Origin: Lachnospiraceae bacterium
GTDB lineage: Bacteria > Bacillota > Clostridia > Lachnospirales > Lachnospiraceae
Direction: 5' to 3'
Assembly: GCA_014804755.1 (NCBI GenBank)
Contig: JAAUZE010000005.1
Coordinates: 124,001-188,000, forward strand
Length of the DNA: 64,000 nucleotides
Shown: piece after piece, positions 37,167 to 46,511 of the stretch
Position numbering within the stretch: the first letter of the stretch is position 1
Layout: each line of letters opens with the position of its first letter
The notes under the pieces: model-generated
Told to the model about the DNA's origin: nothing
What the model saw: only the letters and a program-made list of their open reading frames with translations
Databases searched by the model: none
Translations under genes and position numbers: made by a program

Positions 37167-37253
37167 AAGAATCGCTTTAGCGATTCTTTCATGTGAGATT
37201 TAGAACTTCTTAGCGAAACGCCCATTGGCGTGAGCTTTAGAAGTTCTTCTCAC
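37167..37253. repeat. Nested palindromes between GH74 and spoIVA genes
   Basis: Two structures: a perfect 10-bp hairpin with a 2-nt loop (37167-37176 / 37179-37188), and a long imperfect inverted repeat (37193-37214 with 37234-37253) enclosing a shorter one (acgcc 37218-37222 / ggcgt 37227-37231). The right arm covers the GH74 stop codon. They may end GH74 transcription or represent a small palindromic repeat family. Confidence 0.7.
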
Positions 37254-39649
37254 ATTGGTTCCCCATAGAACAGACCACGGCTGCCCGTCGCAATGAAAAA
37301 CCGTCCGAATGTCCGGCAGTCCCCGTCTATACTGTTGATCTCTCCGTACATCTGCTCCGGGGTATTGATGCGTTCCACGCTCTCCATTTCGTCAAAGGAG
37401 CGGTAAAATCCGTATTCTCCGTCGATCTCTCCACAGAAATAGATCGCTTTCTCATCGGTCAGATAATGACTTCCCTTATGATGCAGTCCGAGTCCCATAC
37501 GATAGACCGCGTCGTTTTCCTTCGACAGCTTATGCAGACAAATCCGGTCGTTTTCCGCATCATAGCAGTATTTCCAAAGTCCATATTCTCCCAATGCGAG
37601 GTAGAATGTCCCGACCTTTCCTGCGTCCCCGCGCACTTCGGTCTTATTTGCCGTATCAATGATGCCGAAATCCACTCTCGGAAATTCTTCGGGAGTCGCG
37701 TACTGTAAGAAGCTTGTACCGCCGTCACGGCTCACATAGAGCTGCGATGCCTCCCCAAATCCATAAAACAGCGTACTGTCCACGCGGTCAGAGAACACTT
37801 TCAGCTTTCCGTCCGTCACCTCATTCCCCGCCGGATCATACACCTGCACCTTGAAAAAGCTTTTCCCTCCGTCATTGCTGGCAATCACGCCTCTGATCGG
37901 AAGGTCAATCCATTCGGCAACCGACCAGACAATGTTCTTGCAGTCAGGACTCATGGCAACCCAGCCCGAATTCACATTCGGCCTTTCAATCTGTGTAAGC
38001 TGTCCATCCAAATATTCCGAAATGCCATACGGCATTTCAAGTCTCGTAAAACTCTTGCACTGATCTTCCGATAAGATCAGACCGCCCTTTGTTTTTCCCT
38101 TCCAGTTTCCGCGCGGCGTGACAATAACGCACTCGGGATGCTCATCTGAAAAATCCGCGTTGATACAGGTGATATAGCGGTTTCCTTCTTCGTCCGCAAA
38201 CGAATTTTCACACGGTTTATTGATGTCCGTAAACGCAAATCCGCCCAGATCACCGACAATATCAATACACTGTACATCTCCGCCTGTCGGACTGTAGACA
38301 TTTAAGTGCACTGTCTCCTCAAGCCCCTCACAACAATCGCAAAAACTGCGGTTCATACTTTGCAGATTCTCCGTTTTGAATACGCCCGTACCGGAGTTAA
38401 ACCACAATTCATCCGGCTGAAACGGGTTGATTTTCACATCGCTCATCCAGTGTATCAGGGAATGTCCGCCGTTATATTCTTTTTTCATATAGGGCGTGTG
38501 GAAATGCAGATTGCCGACGTCTAAATCGTACAGTACAACCTGCCAGTTCTCACCGTAATCGTTTGAAAGATACAGCTTATCGCCGTTCCCTCTGCAGATC
38601 GTGCTGAGCACCAACAGCCCCGGCTTTGCCGCACAGCTTGAAATGCCGGAAAAGCCAAAGCGGTACTGCGGATGTCTGCGGTCCGCTTTCCCGTCCGTCT
38701 CCGGATAAATCCGCTCATCTTCCAGTCCCGGATTGTTTTTGGAGAGCAAAACCGTATTGGCAGCGCTCGGCGTGATCTCCTCAAAGGTCGAAATGCGTCC
38801 ATCCTGTAAAAAATCATAGCGCACCACTCTTCCGCCGATCGTATCGCCCGAATCGCAGCTATAGCCGTTTTCCACCACATAGGAGTATTCGCCCGTATTC
38901 GCAAATGTCACATACAGATATTTTCCGTCATAATCATAGCGCTGCGCCACAAGTCCCGGAAATCTTGACTGCGTCAGCAAATATTCTTCCGGCTCGGGAA
39001 GCGGCTCAAAATGTTCTCCTCCATCATAGGAAACGTACAGGGAATGCCCCCTCATTCCGTTCTCTCTGCGTGTCGTCACACCCGCCGTTCCGACAACGAT
39101 GCAGGTATCCGCCGGATTTACCCATACAAAGGTCAGATACTGTTCACCGCAGATGTCCGTCTGTTTCCAGCTTGTTCCAAGATCGTGGCTGATGAGCAGA
39201 CCTCCCTGCTGGCTTGCAAAATAAATCGTATTGCTGTCCTGCTCGGAAATCACCATGCGCAGTCCGGTTCCCCGTCCGTTTAAGTTGCCGTGCACTCTTG
39301 TCGGGATGCTCTTTTTCTCAAAATGTTCCCCATAGTCGTAAGATATGGAAAGCACGCCGCTTTTGGTCTGCTCCTCGTTTATCCCGCTCGCGATAAGCAG
39401 CCGCTCCGGTCTGTTCGGATCCAATGCAAGCGCCGCCGGGAATGTCTCGTCAAGCGCATGCATGTTCACATGATCGATCAGGCTTTTCCATGTTTTTATA
39501 TGATAGTCATAGCGATAGGTTCCTCCAATATCCGTACGGCAATATAAAATATCCGGCTTTTTCTTATGAAACACAAAGCCCGTCACATAACCGCCGCCGG
39601 GAATAGGAAGATTCCGGTACTCATAAGGAATGGTTCTCATATCGCTCAT
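37250..39649 (-). CDS. GH74-like glycoside hydrolase (xyloglucan-active), cytoplasmic
   Basis: A 799-residue two-propeller protein of the GH74 type. The N-terminus has IPGGGYVTGFVFHKKKPDIL and RTDIGGTYRYD, with catalytic-type Asp40, and the second propeller has VGDLGGFAFTD with Asp467; both match the paired acids of GH74. Repeated BNR-like sequences (SYDGGEHF, SNDYGENW, SNDGGKSF, SRDGGTSF) mark the propeller blades. There is no signal peptide, so it would cut imported xyloglucan oligosaccharides. ATG 39649 follows AGGAGG; an upstream in-frame ATG at 39670 is less likely. Related xyloglucan genes are not adjacent. Confidence 0.87.
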   Translation of the reverse strand: MSDMRTIPYEYRNLPIPGGGYVTGFVFHKKKPDILYCRTDIGGTYRYDYHIKTWKSLIDHVNMHALDETFPAALALDPNRPERLLIASGINEEQTKSGVLSISYDYGEHFEKKSIPTRVHGNLNGRGTGLRMVISEQDSNTIYFASQQGGLLISHDLGTSWKQTDICGEQYLTFVWVNPADTCIVVGTAGVTTRRENGMRGHSLYVSYDGGEHFEPLPEPEEYLLTQSRFPGLVAQRYDYDGKYLYVTFANTGEYSYVVENGYSCDSGDTIGGRVVRYDFLQDGRISTFEEITPSAANTVLLSKNNPGLEDERIYPETDGKADRRHPQYRFGFSGISSCAAKPGLLVLSTICRGNGDKLYLSNDYGENWQVVLYDLDVGNLHFHTPYMKKEYNGGHSLIHWMSDVKINPFQPDELWFNSGTGVFKTENLQSMNRSFCDCCEGLEETVHLNVYSPTGGDVQCIDIVGDLGGFAFTDINKPCENSFADEEGNRYITCINADFSDEHPECVIVTPRGNWKGKTKGGLILSEDQCKSFTRLEMPYGISEYLDGQLTQIERPNVNSGWVAMSPDCKNIVWSVAEWIDLPIRGVIASNDGGKSFFKVQVYDPAGNEVTDGKLKVFSDRVDSTLFYGFGEASQLYVSRDGGTSFLQYATPEEFPRVDFGIIDTANKTEVRGDAGKVGTFYLALGEYGLWKYCYDAENDRICLHKLSKENDAVYRMGLGLHHKGSHYLTDEKAIYFCGEIDGEYGFYRSFDEMESVERINTPEQMYGEINSIDGDCRTFGRFFIATGSRGLFYGEPM

Positions 39650-39782
39650 CGCTGCATCCTCCTGTTGCATGATTCATTCTTAGTCATGGTTATTTTTTTC
39701 ATTTTACAGTATTTGGAAGAAAAATAACAGAGCTTTTGTACAAAAAACGGCATTTTTTCATTCTTTTCTCTTATGCTCGTTG

Positions 39783-39811
39783 TTGCCATCCTGTTTTTTC
39801 TTTGTTATAAT
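39783..39811 (+). promoter_or_regulatory. Promoter of the plus-strand ABC/repeat-protein operon
   Basis: TTGCCA (39783-39788), 17-bp spacer, TATAAT (39806-39811), 22 bp before the first ATG with AGAGGAG. Confidence 0.75.
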
Positions 39812-39833
39812 AACTCGTTGAGAGGAGCCGCGT

Positions 39834-40535
39834 ATGATTTCCATAGAAGATATTTCTTTTTCTTATCATAAAAAAAAGATTCTTCGCTCAGTCAGTCTTG
39901 ACATCCGCCAAGGCGACTGCATCGGATTTCTCGGTGCGAACGGCTGCGGAAAATCAACGCTGCTATCCCTGATTGCAGGTGTCCGCACGCCTAAGTACGG
40001 AAGGATTCTCTATGACGGAGAACCGCTAAACGCCGCCATCAGGCGATCCGGCATGCTGGGATATGTACCTCAGGATAATCCGCTTATACCGGATTTATCG
40101 GTGAGGGACAATTTGAAGCTATGGCACCACGGAGACAATGAGCAGTTTCATCGGGAGCTTTCAGACGGCTTTCTCCATTTGCTTGGAATTCCCGATTTTC
40201 TGAACATGCCCGCGGCTAAGCTTTCCGGCGGTATGAAAAAACGTGTCAGCATCGGCATGGCACTCCAAAATCACCCCAGAATCCTGATTTTGGATGAACC
40301 GTCCGCAGCGCTTGACCTTCCCTGCAAGGCGGATATCCGCTCCTATTTGTCCGTATATCTCCAAAACGGCGGCACCGTTCTCATTACCACGCACGAGGAA
40401 ACGGAACTCGTATTATGTAACCGCCTTTATTTGCTGCATGACGGGCAGCTTCATCAAACCGATACAACCGTGCGCGGAGAACAACTGCTCGCGCTGATTC
40501 AACAAACAACAAACCAAACGGAGGGAACATCATGA
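39834..40535 (+). CDS. ABC transporter ATP-binding protein
   Basis: A 233-residue ATPase with Walker A GANGCGKST, signature LSGGMKKRVSIGMAL, Walker B ILILDEPSAALDLP and the switch ITTHEE. The SGGMKKR signature is typical of ABC-2 exporters. It is first in an operon with a repeat-rich membrane protein and two ABC-2 permeases, and its stop overlaps the next gene by 4 nt. In the text of Walker B, EPSAALD replaces the more usual EPTSGLD. Confidence 0.94.
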   Translation: MISIEDISFSYHKKKILRSVSLDIRQGDCIGFLGANGCGKSTLLSLIAGVRTPKYGRILYDGEPLNAAIRRSGMLGYVPQDNPLIPDLSVRDNLKLWHHGDNEQFHRELSDGFLHLLGIPDFLNMPAAKLSGGMKKRVSIGMALQNHPRILILDEPSAALDLPCKADIRSYLSVYLQNGGTVLITTHEETELVLCNRLYLLHDGQLHQTDTTVRGEQLLALIQQTTNQTEGTS

Positions 40536-42775
40536 ATCCAGAAGAAGAAAGAACCATACCCGTGCAGGCAGCGGACGCTGATCTGCAACAGCCTGCGTCT
40601 GATCCCGCGCCGGATACAAACGCACAGGCTCAAAGCACGCAGGACTTTTCACAAAATCCGAATGCGGCATACGGCGCGGGTATGAATGCCGGTTACACCA
40701 TGGGTGCAAATCAGGCCAACGCACCGTTTAATAATGCGCAGGGCTACCAGCAGAATCCGAACGCGTCATACGGCGCGGGCATGAATACCGGCTTCAACGC
40801 GGGCGCAAATCAGGCAAGCGCGCAGTTTAACAACGCGCAGGGCTACCAGCAGAATCCGAACGCGGCATACGGCGCGGGCATGAATACCGGCTTCAACGCG
40901 GGCGCAAATCAGGCAAGCGCGCAGTTTAACAATGCGCAGGGCTACCAGCAGAATCCGAACGCGGCATACGGCGCGGGCATGAATACCGGCTTCAACGCGG
41001 GCGCAAATCAGGCAAACGCGCAGTTTAACAACGCGCAGGGTTATCAACAGAATCCGAATGTACCGTACGGCGGTGCACAGTCCTTTACACAGGGCTTCCA
41101 GAATATGACCGGAACAGGCAATACCGGTTACAACACAGGCGCGAATCAGACAAACACACAATATAACGGTGCGCAGGGTTATCAGCAGAATCCGAACGCG
41201 CAGGGTTATCAGAACCCGTATTATGTAAACCCTGCTTCCATTCCGAATGCGGCACCTGCAAAAAAATCCAAGAAAAAGATCTGGATTCCGATCGTCAGTG
41301 TGGCACTTGTAGCTGTGATCGCAATCGGCGTCTGCATCCTTTTGTTTTCCGGCAAAAAAACACGCAATCCCGAGGAAGTCATTACGTCCGCTATGTCGAA
41401 CACCTTCTCTGCGGAGCGCACTTCGTCCACGACGGGCTGGCTTCATTCACAGGAATTAGACGCCCTCGCCCAAGGCGACGCTTATCAGATGAGTGCAAAT
41501 TGGACCATCGACGAGGTGAGCGGCTCTCTTGCCGATGACATCAGCATGCTGGAAGGTTTTGGCATTTCCACGAGCATGGAGCTTGACAAAGACGCGGAGC
41601 GCTTTGCGGTCAGCGGCGACATCCTGTACGATGGCACAAAATATCTTGACTATGAGTTGTACGCGTACGGTGATTATATGGCGATCGCCTGCCCGAGCCT
41701 GTTTGAGGGCTATATCGAATTTAAAACAAGTAATTTCGGTGTGGATTTCAATAATTCCCCGCTTGCTCAGGCATTAGATACTACGATCGATCCTACGATC
41801 GCTTTCCGGTTTTTTGAACTGCTTACCACTACTCAGGAAACAGAAACAGAGATTCCGCGTGAACTTCAGGCGTTCTTTGACGCGATCCGCTATGAAGAAG
41901 GTGACAAAAAGGATCTGCAGGTAAACGGCAAGACACAGACCTGTCAGGGATATAACATTGTCATCACACGTGAATCTATGGAAAACCTTGCAAGATGGTT
42001 CTGCGATTACGCAGATTCCCTTGGTACGCCTGTAGAATATTCGGAAATCTCACCGATCCTCCCCCGTGAAGATCTAGTGATGACCGTTTATGTCGATAAT
42101 AAGGGGCGCATGGCACGTTTTTCCTTTGATTTCCCGCTCGATTTTGCGCAGGCAGAGTTAAGCTGCCAGATTGATTTCACCGGTCTGAATGACAATCCAG
42201 CAGATCATATCACGGGCGAGATCAAGCTGACTGTCGAGGGCTACGCTTATGGCTTTTCGTTTGAAAGCACCACTACCACTACCGGCTCGACCGAGACACA
42301 GAATACAAAAATGTCCATTGATGTCTCCGGCATCTCCATTGCCAACGCGAACTATACGTCTACATTTGATACCCAGTCCAAAAAGGGACATGTGGATTTA
42401 TCCGTTTCCGCAATGTATACGAGCGTGCTTAATATGAATATGGATTACTCCTACACGGATGTGGTTCCCGGCGAGCGCTTTACGGTCAATATGGACGATT
42501 TTACTCTTGATGTAGCAGGCGAGCTGACGATCGGTCTTTCCGGTTCTTTCAGCGTTTCTAAGCTCTCCGGTTCTGTTTCGGAACCGTCCGGCACAAAGTA
42601 TGATCTTTTCACATTGACAGAGAATGACATTGAGACTCTCGGAGAGGAAATGATGCAAAACGCGATGAACGGTCCGCTCGGCTTTTTATTCGTTGAGATG
42701 CTTTATGACGGTTATTATTTCCCGGATGACGACGATTGGTATAGCGACGACTGGAATGATGATGACTGGTATTAA
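40532..42775 (+). CDS. Membrane-anchored protein with 33-residue Gln/Asn/Gly tandem repeats
   Basis: An unrecognised 747-residue protein in three parts. Residues 1-245 are disordered, Gln/Asn/Gly/Ala-rich, and carry near-identical 33-residue repeats (NPNAAYGAGMN ... NNAQGYQQ). A basic stretch (KKSKKK) and one membrane segment (WIPIVSVALVAVIAIGVCIL, residues about 250-270) follow. The rest, about 475 residues, is a Thr/Ser/Asp-rich extracytoplasmic domain ending in an acidic DDDDWYSDDWNDDDWY tail. The basic residues before the segment predict repeats inside and the large domain outside. It sits between the ATPase and the permeases of one operon, so it is probably an accessory or a substrate-related partner. 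Confidence 0.88.
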   Translation: MNPEEERTIPVQAADADLQQPASDPAPDTNAQAQSTQDFSQNPNAAYGAGMNAGYTMGANQANAPFNNAQGYQQNPNASYGAGMNTGFNAGANQASAQFNNAQGYQQNPNAAYGAGMNTGFNAGANQASAQFNNAQGYQQNPNAAYGAGMNTGFNAGANQANAQFNNAQGYQQNPNVPYGGAQSFTQGFQNMTGTGNTGYNTGANQTNTQYNGAQGYQQNPNAQGYQNPYYVNPASIPNAAPAKKSKKKIWIPIVSVALVAVIAIGVCILLFSGKKTRNPEEVITSAMSNTFSAERTSSTTGWLHSQELDALAQGDAYQMSANWTIDEVSGSLADDISMLEGFGISTSMELDKDAERFAVSGDILYDGTKYLDYELYAYGDYMAIACPSLFEGYIEFKTSNFGVDFNNSPLAQALDTTIDPTIAFRFFELLTTTQETETEIPRELQAFFDAIRYEEGDKKDLQVNGKTQTCQGYNIVITRESMENLARWFCDYADSLGTPVEYSEISPILPREDLVMTVYVDNKGRMARFSFDFPLDFAQAELSCQIDFTGLNDNPADHITGEIKLTVEGYAYGFSFESTTTTTGSTETQNTKMSIDVSGISIANANYTSTFDTQSKKGHVDLSVSAMYTSVLNMNMDYSYTDVVPGERFTVNMDDFTLDVAGELTIGLSGSFSVSKLSGSVSEPSGTKYDLFTLTENDIETLGEEMMQNAMNGPLGFLFVEMLYDGYYFPDDDDWYSDDWNDDDWY
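40655..41050 (+). repeat. 99-bp tandem repeats in the membrane repeat-protein gene
   Basis: Units begin at 40655 (diverged), 40754, 40853 and 40952, each exactly 99 bp; the last three are almost identical. A degenerate copy continues after 41051. The period equals 33 codons. Confidence 0.92.
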
Positions 42776-42805
42776 TACTGAAAATATGGAACATTGTAAC
42801 GGCTT

Positions 42806-44044
42806 ATGAAACAACACGGAAAATACTTTTACTATCAATTGAAAAGGGCGCTGCGGCATGGTCCGCAAATGCTGCTTGGAGCAATTGTACTGGCACTTCT
42901 TGCCGGTACAATTGCTTTTTGTATCATAAAAACAATGGATGAATCGGAGACCTCCGTTTCCGTTCCGGTAGCGGTTGTAATCGAGGACCAATCGGATCTG
43001 ATGAATCTCCTGCTTTCCTTCCTTGCCGACATGCAGAGCACGGAGAAGCATTTTATATTCCGCGTCATGACAGAACCGAATGCTTATCATGCCTTAGAGG
43101 ACGGCTCCGTCGCTGCGGTCATGCTCGTTCCGAAAAATCTCATCGACGGCATTATGGACGGAACCAATCTTCATGTTCAGGTTCTCTTATCCGAAAAAAA
43201 CGCGCTTGCAGCAATCCTGCTTCAGGAGCTTTCCGCTGCCGGCGCTAAAACACTCTCCGCCGCGCAGGCGGGAACTTACGCCATGACAACGCTCTATCGC
43301 AGAGCGGAAAGGACAGATGCACTTCCCGATGCCTACACGGCACTTGATCTGCGCAACTTAAGCTACGCGCTCGCGCGGGGTGATCTCTTCCACACGGTAC
43401 GCGCAAATGCAACAGGGGAGGAATCCGTGCTGATCTACTATCTTGCGTCCGGCATCCTGCTGTTTTTGCTGCTGTTCGGTATTTGCTATCTTTCTTTTTA
43501 CGGAAAAAGCAATGCCGCCTGCCGGACAAAAGAACGCGCCTGCGGCATCGGATACCCGACCGTGCTTCTTACACGTATCAGCGGCATATGGCTCTATCAG
43601 TTCTTTCTTTTATTACTATTTGCCGTTTCCCTTCCGTTTCTTGCGCGGTACAGCCTATTATCCGTATCAGATTGTCTGCACATGCTTTGTTTTGCCGCTG
43701 TGATCCTGTTCAGCATCAGCGCATTTTTCTTTTTCCTGTATGAGCTGATTCCCGCGCCGGGATATGCCATGCTGCTACTGTTTCTGCTCTCCATCCTGAT
43801 GATGCTTGTGAGCGGGTGTTTTGTGCCGAATGCGTTTCTGCCTTTCTGGTGCAGGCGCATTGCCGCGCTTCTGCCCGTGCGCTCATGGATGCAGACATTA
43901 TTTTGCCTTTTGGACTATCCCGCGCACACAATATATACCGCAGCGGTTGCAAACCGTCATCTGCTGATTCTTGCCGCCTATACCGTTTTCTTTCTTGCCG
44001 GAGGCGGTCTTGCACATATCCTCTATGCAAAAAGGCGCGGATAG
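42806..44044 (+). CDS. ABC-2 type permease
   Basis: A 412-residue membrane protein of the YhgE/ABC-2 layout: one segment near residues 20-40, an extracytoplasmic domain of about 170 residues (SVPVAVVIEDQSDLMNLLLS), then five to six segments from residue 210 on. It begins 30 nt after the repeat-protein stop. It pairs with the next permease gene, presumably as a heterodimer energised by the 39834 ATPase. Confidence 0.87.
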   Translation: MKQHGKYFYYQLKRALRHGPQMLLGAIVLALLAGTIAFCIIKTMDESETSVSVPVAVVIEDQSDLMNLLLSFLADMQSTEKHFIFRVMTEPNAYHALEDGSVAAVMLVPKNLIDGIMDGTNLHVQVLLSEKNALAAILLQELSAAGAKTLSAAQAGTYAMTTLYRRAERTDALPDAYTALDLRNLSYALARGDLFHTVRANATGEESVLIYYLASGILLFLLLFGICYLSFYGKSNAACRTKERACGIGYPTVLLTRISGIWLYQFFLLLLFAVSLPFLARYSLLSVSDCLHMLCFAAVILFSISAFFFFLYELIPAPGYAMLLLFLLSILMMLVSGCFVPNAFLPFWCRRIAALLPVRSWMQTLFCLLDYPAHTIYTAAVANRHLLILAAYTVFFLAGGGLAHILYAKRRG

Positions 44045-44118
44045 CGGATTATGATTTGTCTTTGGCAATTGCGTTTTGCAATTACCTGATTATGATCTTC
44101 ACGAAAGGAGTCCCACCT

Positions 44119-45141
44119 ATGCGCTATGCTCTCTACCTGTTCTTCAATCTCAAACGCTGCCTAAAGCGCCCTGCCATGCTTGTGCTGCTGTTTCTTTTTC
44201 CGGTATTTGCGATCATGTACCGCTCACTCGGCGCAGACCATGAGCAGGATTTGTGCGTCTGCGTCTATGCCGAACAGGAAGATTCTTTTTGTGAACAGCT
44301 TACGGAAAAGCTCACGCAGCGGGACGGTGTCGTCACCTTTGTACGGTCGGCATCCGAGGAGGAGCTTTATCACACTGTCATGACGGGCGACGCCGAATGC
44401 GGATATGTCTTTCATGCCGGTCTGCTTGACTCATTGAATGAAGGAAAAAAGAAGGATTTGGTCGATGTCGTGATCTCCGCGGAAACCACGCTTAGGGATG
44501 TGACGGATGAAATTGTGTACGCCGAACTGTTTGAGGAATACTCTCTTGCCATTCTGACGGATTATCTTCTACAGGACGATGTGCTCGAAAATCCTTCTTT
44601 ATCCGAAATCGAGGCTCTGTACCGTGAAAATATGACAAACGGCTCTACGTTTGCTTTCGACTACACCGGCGCTTATTCCTCCTATCATGGAATCCGCAGC
44701 GGTCTCAGCATTCAGGTCTTAAAAGGCTTATGCAGCATTCTTCTTTTGCTCAGTGGCTTTTTGGGACTGCTTAATTATTCCGGCAGCGCGGAGGCGCAGA
44801 TATACTGTGCCGTTACAAAAACCGGAAGAAAATTTCTGCTCCTTGCAGAGCTCTTTCCTCCGGTTCTTCTCACGACGCTTGCCGCCATGCTCAGTCTGCT
44901 TTTTACTGGCGCAATCAGCGATGGACGCGATCTGCTCAGTCTGTTTACCTATGCACTGCTCGTGGTCCTGTTCTGCACCCTGCTTTATGTCGTTCTGCGA
45001 AAAAGGACGATCATCCTGTTTCTGCTGCCGTTTTATCTGCTCGGCTGCCTGATCTTTACGCCGGTGTTTGTGGATATTTCCACCTTTATCCCCGCATTAC
45101 GGCCGATCTGTTTCTTCTTTTTGCCATACTACTATTTATAA
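44119..45141 (+). CDS. ABC-2 type permease
   Basis: A 340-residue partner permease. It has an N-terminal segment (MLVLLFLFPVFAIMY), an extracytoplasmic domain (about 40-195) and four to six C-terminal segments ending in FFFLPYYYL. The ATG at 44119 follows AAAGGAG with 8 nt spacing; open sequence upstream overlaps the previous gene and is rejected. It is shorter than the first permease but has the same plan, so the two probably arose by duplication. Confidence 0.87.
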   Translation: MRYALYLFFNLKRCLKRPAMLVLLFLFPVFAIMYRSLGADHEQDLCVCVYAEQEDSFCEQLTEKLTQRDGVVTFVRSASEEELYHTVMTGDAECGYVFHAGLLDSLNEGKKKDLVDVVISAETTLRDVTDEIVYAELFEEYSLAILTDYLLQDDVLENPSLSEIEALYRENMTNGSTFAFDYTGAYSSYHGIRSGLSIQVLKGLCSILLLLSGFLGLLNYSGSAEAQIYCAVTKTGRKFLLLAELFPPVLLTTLAAMLSLLFTGAISDGRDLLSLFTYALLVVLFCTLLYVVLRKRTIILFLLPFYLLGCLIFTPVFVDISTFIPALRPICFFFLPYYYL

Positions 45142-45210
45142 CTGTTCATGTTGCGGATACGCCACACCGAGGAAACACGCAATGTTTTCGAGGCCGGCTC
45201 TGAACAGTTA
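45139..45210. repeat. Inverted repeat between convergent genes
   Basis: Arms taactgttca (45139-45148) and tgaacagtta (45201-45210) are perfect over 10 bp and enclose a smaller ttgcg/cgcaa pair. The left arm starts in the stop codon of the plus-strand permease. There is no T-run, so it may be a weak bidirectional end point or a repeat. Confidence 0.55.
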
Positions 45211-45224
45211 CTACACGAATGCTG

Positions 45225-46433
45225 TCACCGCGTCTGCATCAGCTTCTGCATGGCGTCATTTAAGCCTTTTACCGTCAGCTTATACATTGGCAGCAATCCC
45301 TTGATCGCGGTCTCCGCTTCACGCCACGGCGCATTTCCCGGCGCCATCTTCGGATTCATCCAGACAATCTTTTTATAATGGCGCTTCATTAATTGCAGCC
45401 ATTCCCAGCCGGATAATCCGTCATTCGGTCCGCGGTAATTCCCGTCCTTCGCATACAGCTCTTCCGGTGCCATCGCGGCATCTCCCACAATCAGCACCTT
45501 ATAATCGCTGTCTAAGTTACGAAACATCCACTCTGTGTCGATCCAATCGCCGTTCTCGCATTCCGGCGTCCGGTACAGCTTGCTGTAAATGCAGTTGTGG
45601 AAAAAATAGCATTTCATATCCTTAAAATGATTGGATTTATTGACTGATTGAAACAGCTCATTTAGCAGCGAGCTGTACGGTATCATCGTGCCGCCCGAAT
45701 CCATTAAAAGAAGAAGCTTGACCGCATTTTTTCTCGGCTTCTGCATCACGATCTGTAAGCAGCCGCCGTTATTGCAAGTCTTATCCACCGTGCTGTCAAT
45801 ATCAAGCTCCGTCTCCGGAATATCCAGTTTCGTGGAAAACTGACGCAGCCGCTTAAATGCAAGCTGGAACTGTCTGTTCGTGAGTACTCTGTCATCCCTG
45901 AAATCACGGTACTTGCGCTCTCCGACGACCTCAAACGCCGACTGATAGCCCGTTTTCCCGCCGACACGGATGCCGCCCATATTACCGCCCGTATTCCCGA
46001 ACTGCGTTTTTCCCATCGTGCCGATCCAAAAGCTGCCGCCGTTATGCTCGGAATCCTGATCCTTCAAGCGGTCCTTAAAGGTATCCTCGACATCTTCTTT
46101 GTCGATGTGCATCGCCTCACCTTCGATCTGATTCATATAGTCACGGTTCATCTCATGAAACAGATCGTTCATGTCCTCTTTATTCAGCCATGAAAGCATC
46201 GTTTCGGTAATTCCCGGCGTCAGTTTCCTTGTCTTGAAGCATTCCTCAAACGTCATATCAAATTTATCGTAATCCGTCTCGCTTTTTACTAAAATCATCC
46301 GGGCAAGATAATAAAAACCCGTCATGCTCGATTCATGCAGTCCCTTCGTGAGCGCATCCTGCAGCGTCAGCCACTCTCCGAGAGAGACTTCTAAACCATT
46401 CTTTCTGAGCTGATAAAAAAATTCACTAAACAT
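45225..46433 (-). CDS. CoxE-like protein with VWA-type domain
   Basis: A 402-residue protein of the CoxE/VWA class that partners MoxR ATPases. The C-terminal half holds a von Willebrand A-like fold with KLLLLMDSGGTM, a MIDAS-type DxSxS variant (Asp-Ser-Gly-Gly-Thr), then VLIVGDAAMAPEE and KKIVWMNPKMAPG. The N-terminal half is helical and includes the Gly/Asn-rich GTMGKTQFGNTGGNMGG linker. It lies 78 bp after the MoxR-like gene. Such pairs act as chaperones for metal-cofactor or complex assembly; the client here is unknown. Confidence 0.85.
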   Translation of the reverse strand: MFSEFFYQLRKNGLEVSLGEWLTLQDALTKGLHESSMTGFYYLARMILVKSETDYDKFDMTFEECFKTRKLTPGITETMLSWLNKEDMNDLFHEMNRDYMNQIEGEAMHIDKEDVEDTFKDRLKDQDSEHNGGSFWIGTMGKTQFGNTGGNMGGIRVGGKTGYQSAFEVVGERKYRDFRDDRVLTNRQFQLAFKRLRQFSTKLDIPETELDIDSTVDKTCNNGGCLQIVMQKPRKNAVKLLLLMDSGGTMIPYSSLLNELFQSVNKSNHFKDMKCYFFHNCIYSKLYRTPECENGDWIDTEWMFRNLDSDYKVLIVGDAAMAPEELYAKDGNYRGPNDGLSGWEWLQLMKRHYKKIVWMNPKMAPGNAPWREAETAIKGLLPMYKLTVKGLNDAMQKLMQTR

Positions 46434-46511
46434 TGCGCTCTCCGTTCTCCATCCTGTCTGCTTTGCATGCTTTTCTCTGTTTTCAATTCTTCCGCTTCTA
46501 TTCTTTTCCCA

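Noticed and set aside
40766..41446. A 226-codon open frame on the minus strand opposite the repeat region
   Set aside because: It is the antisense of the 99-bp repeats; repeat periodicity keeps it free of stops. The plus-strand protein has a promoter, ribosome site and operon context.
43816..44118. Long N-terminal extension of the second ABC-2 permease
   Set aside because: It overlaps the previous permease in another frame; AAAGGAG and a membrane-protein N-terminus mark ATG 44119 as the start.
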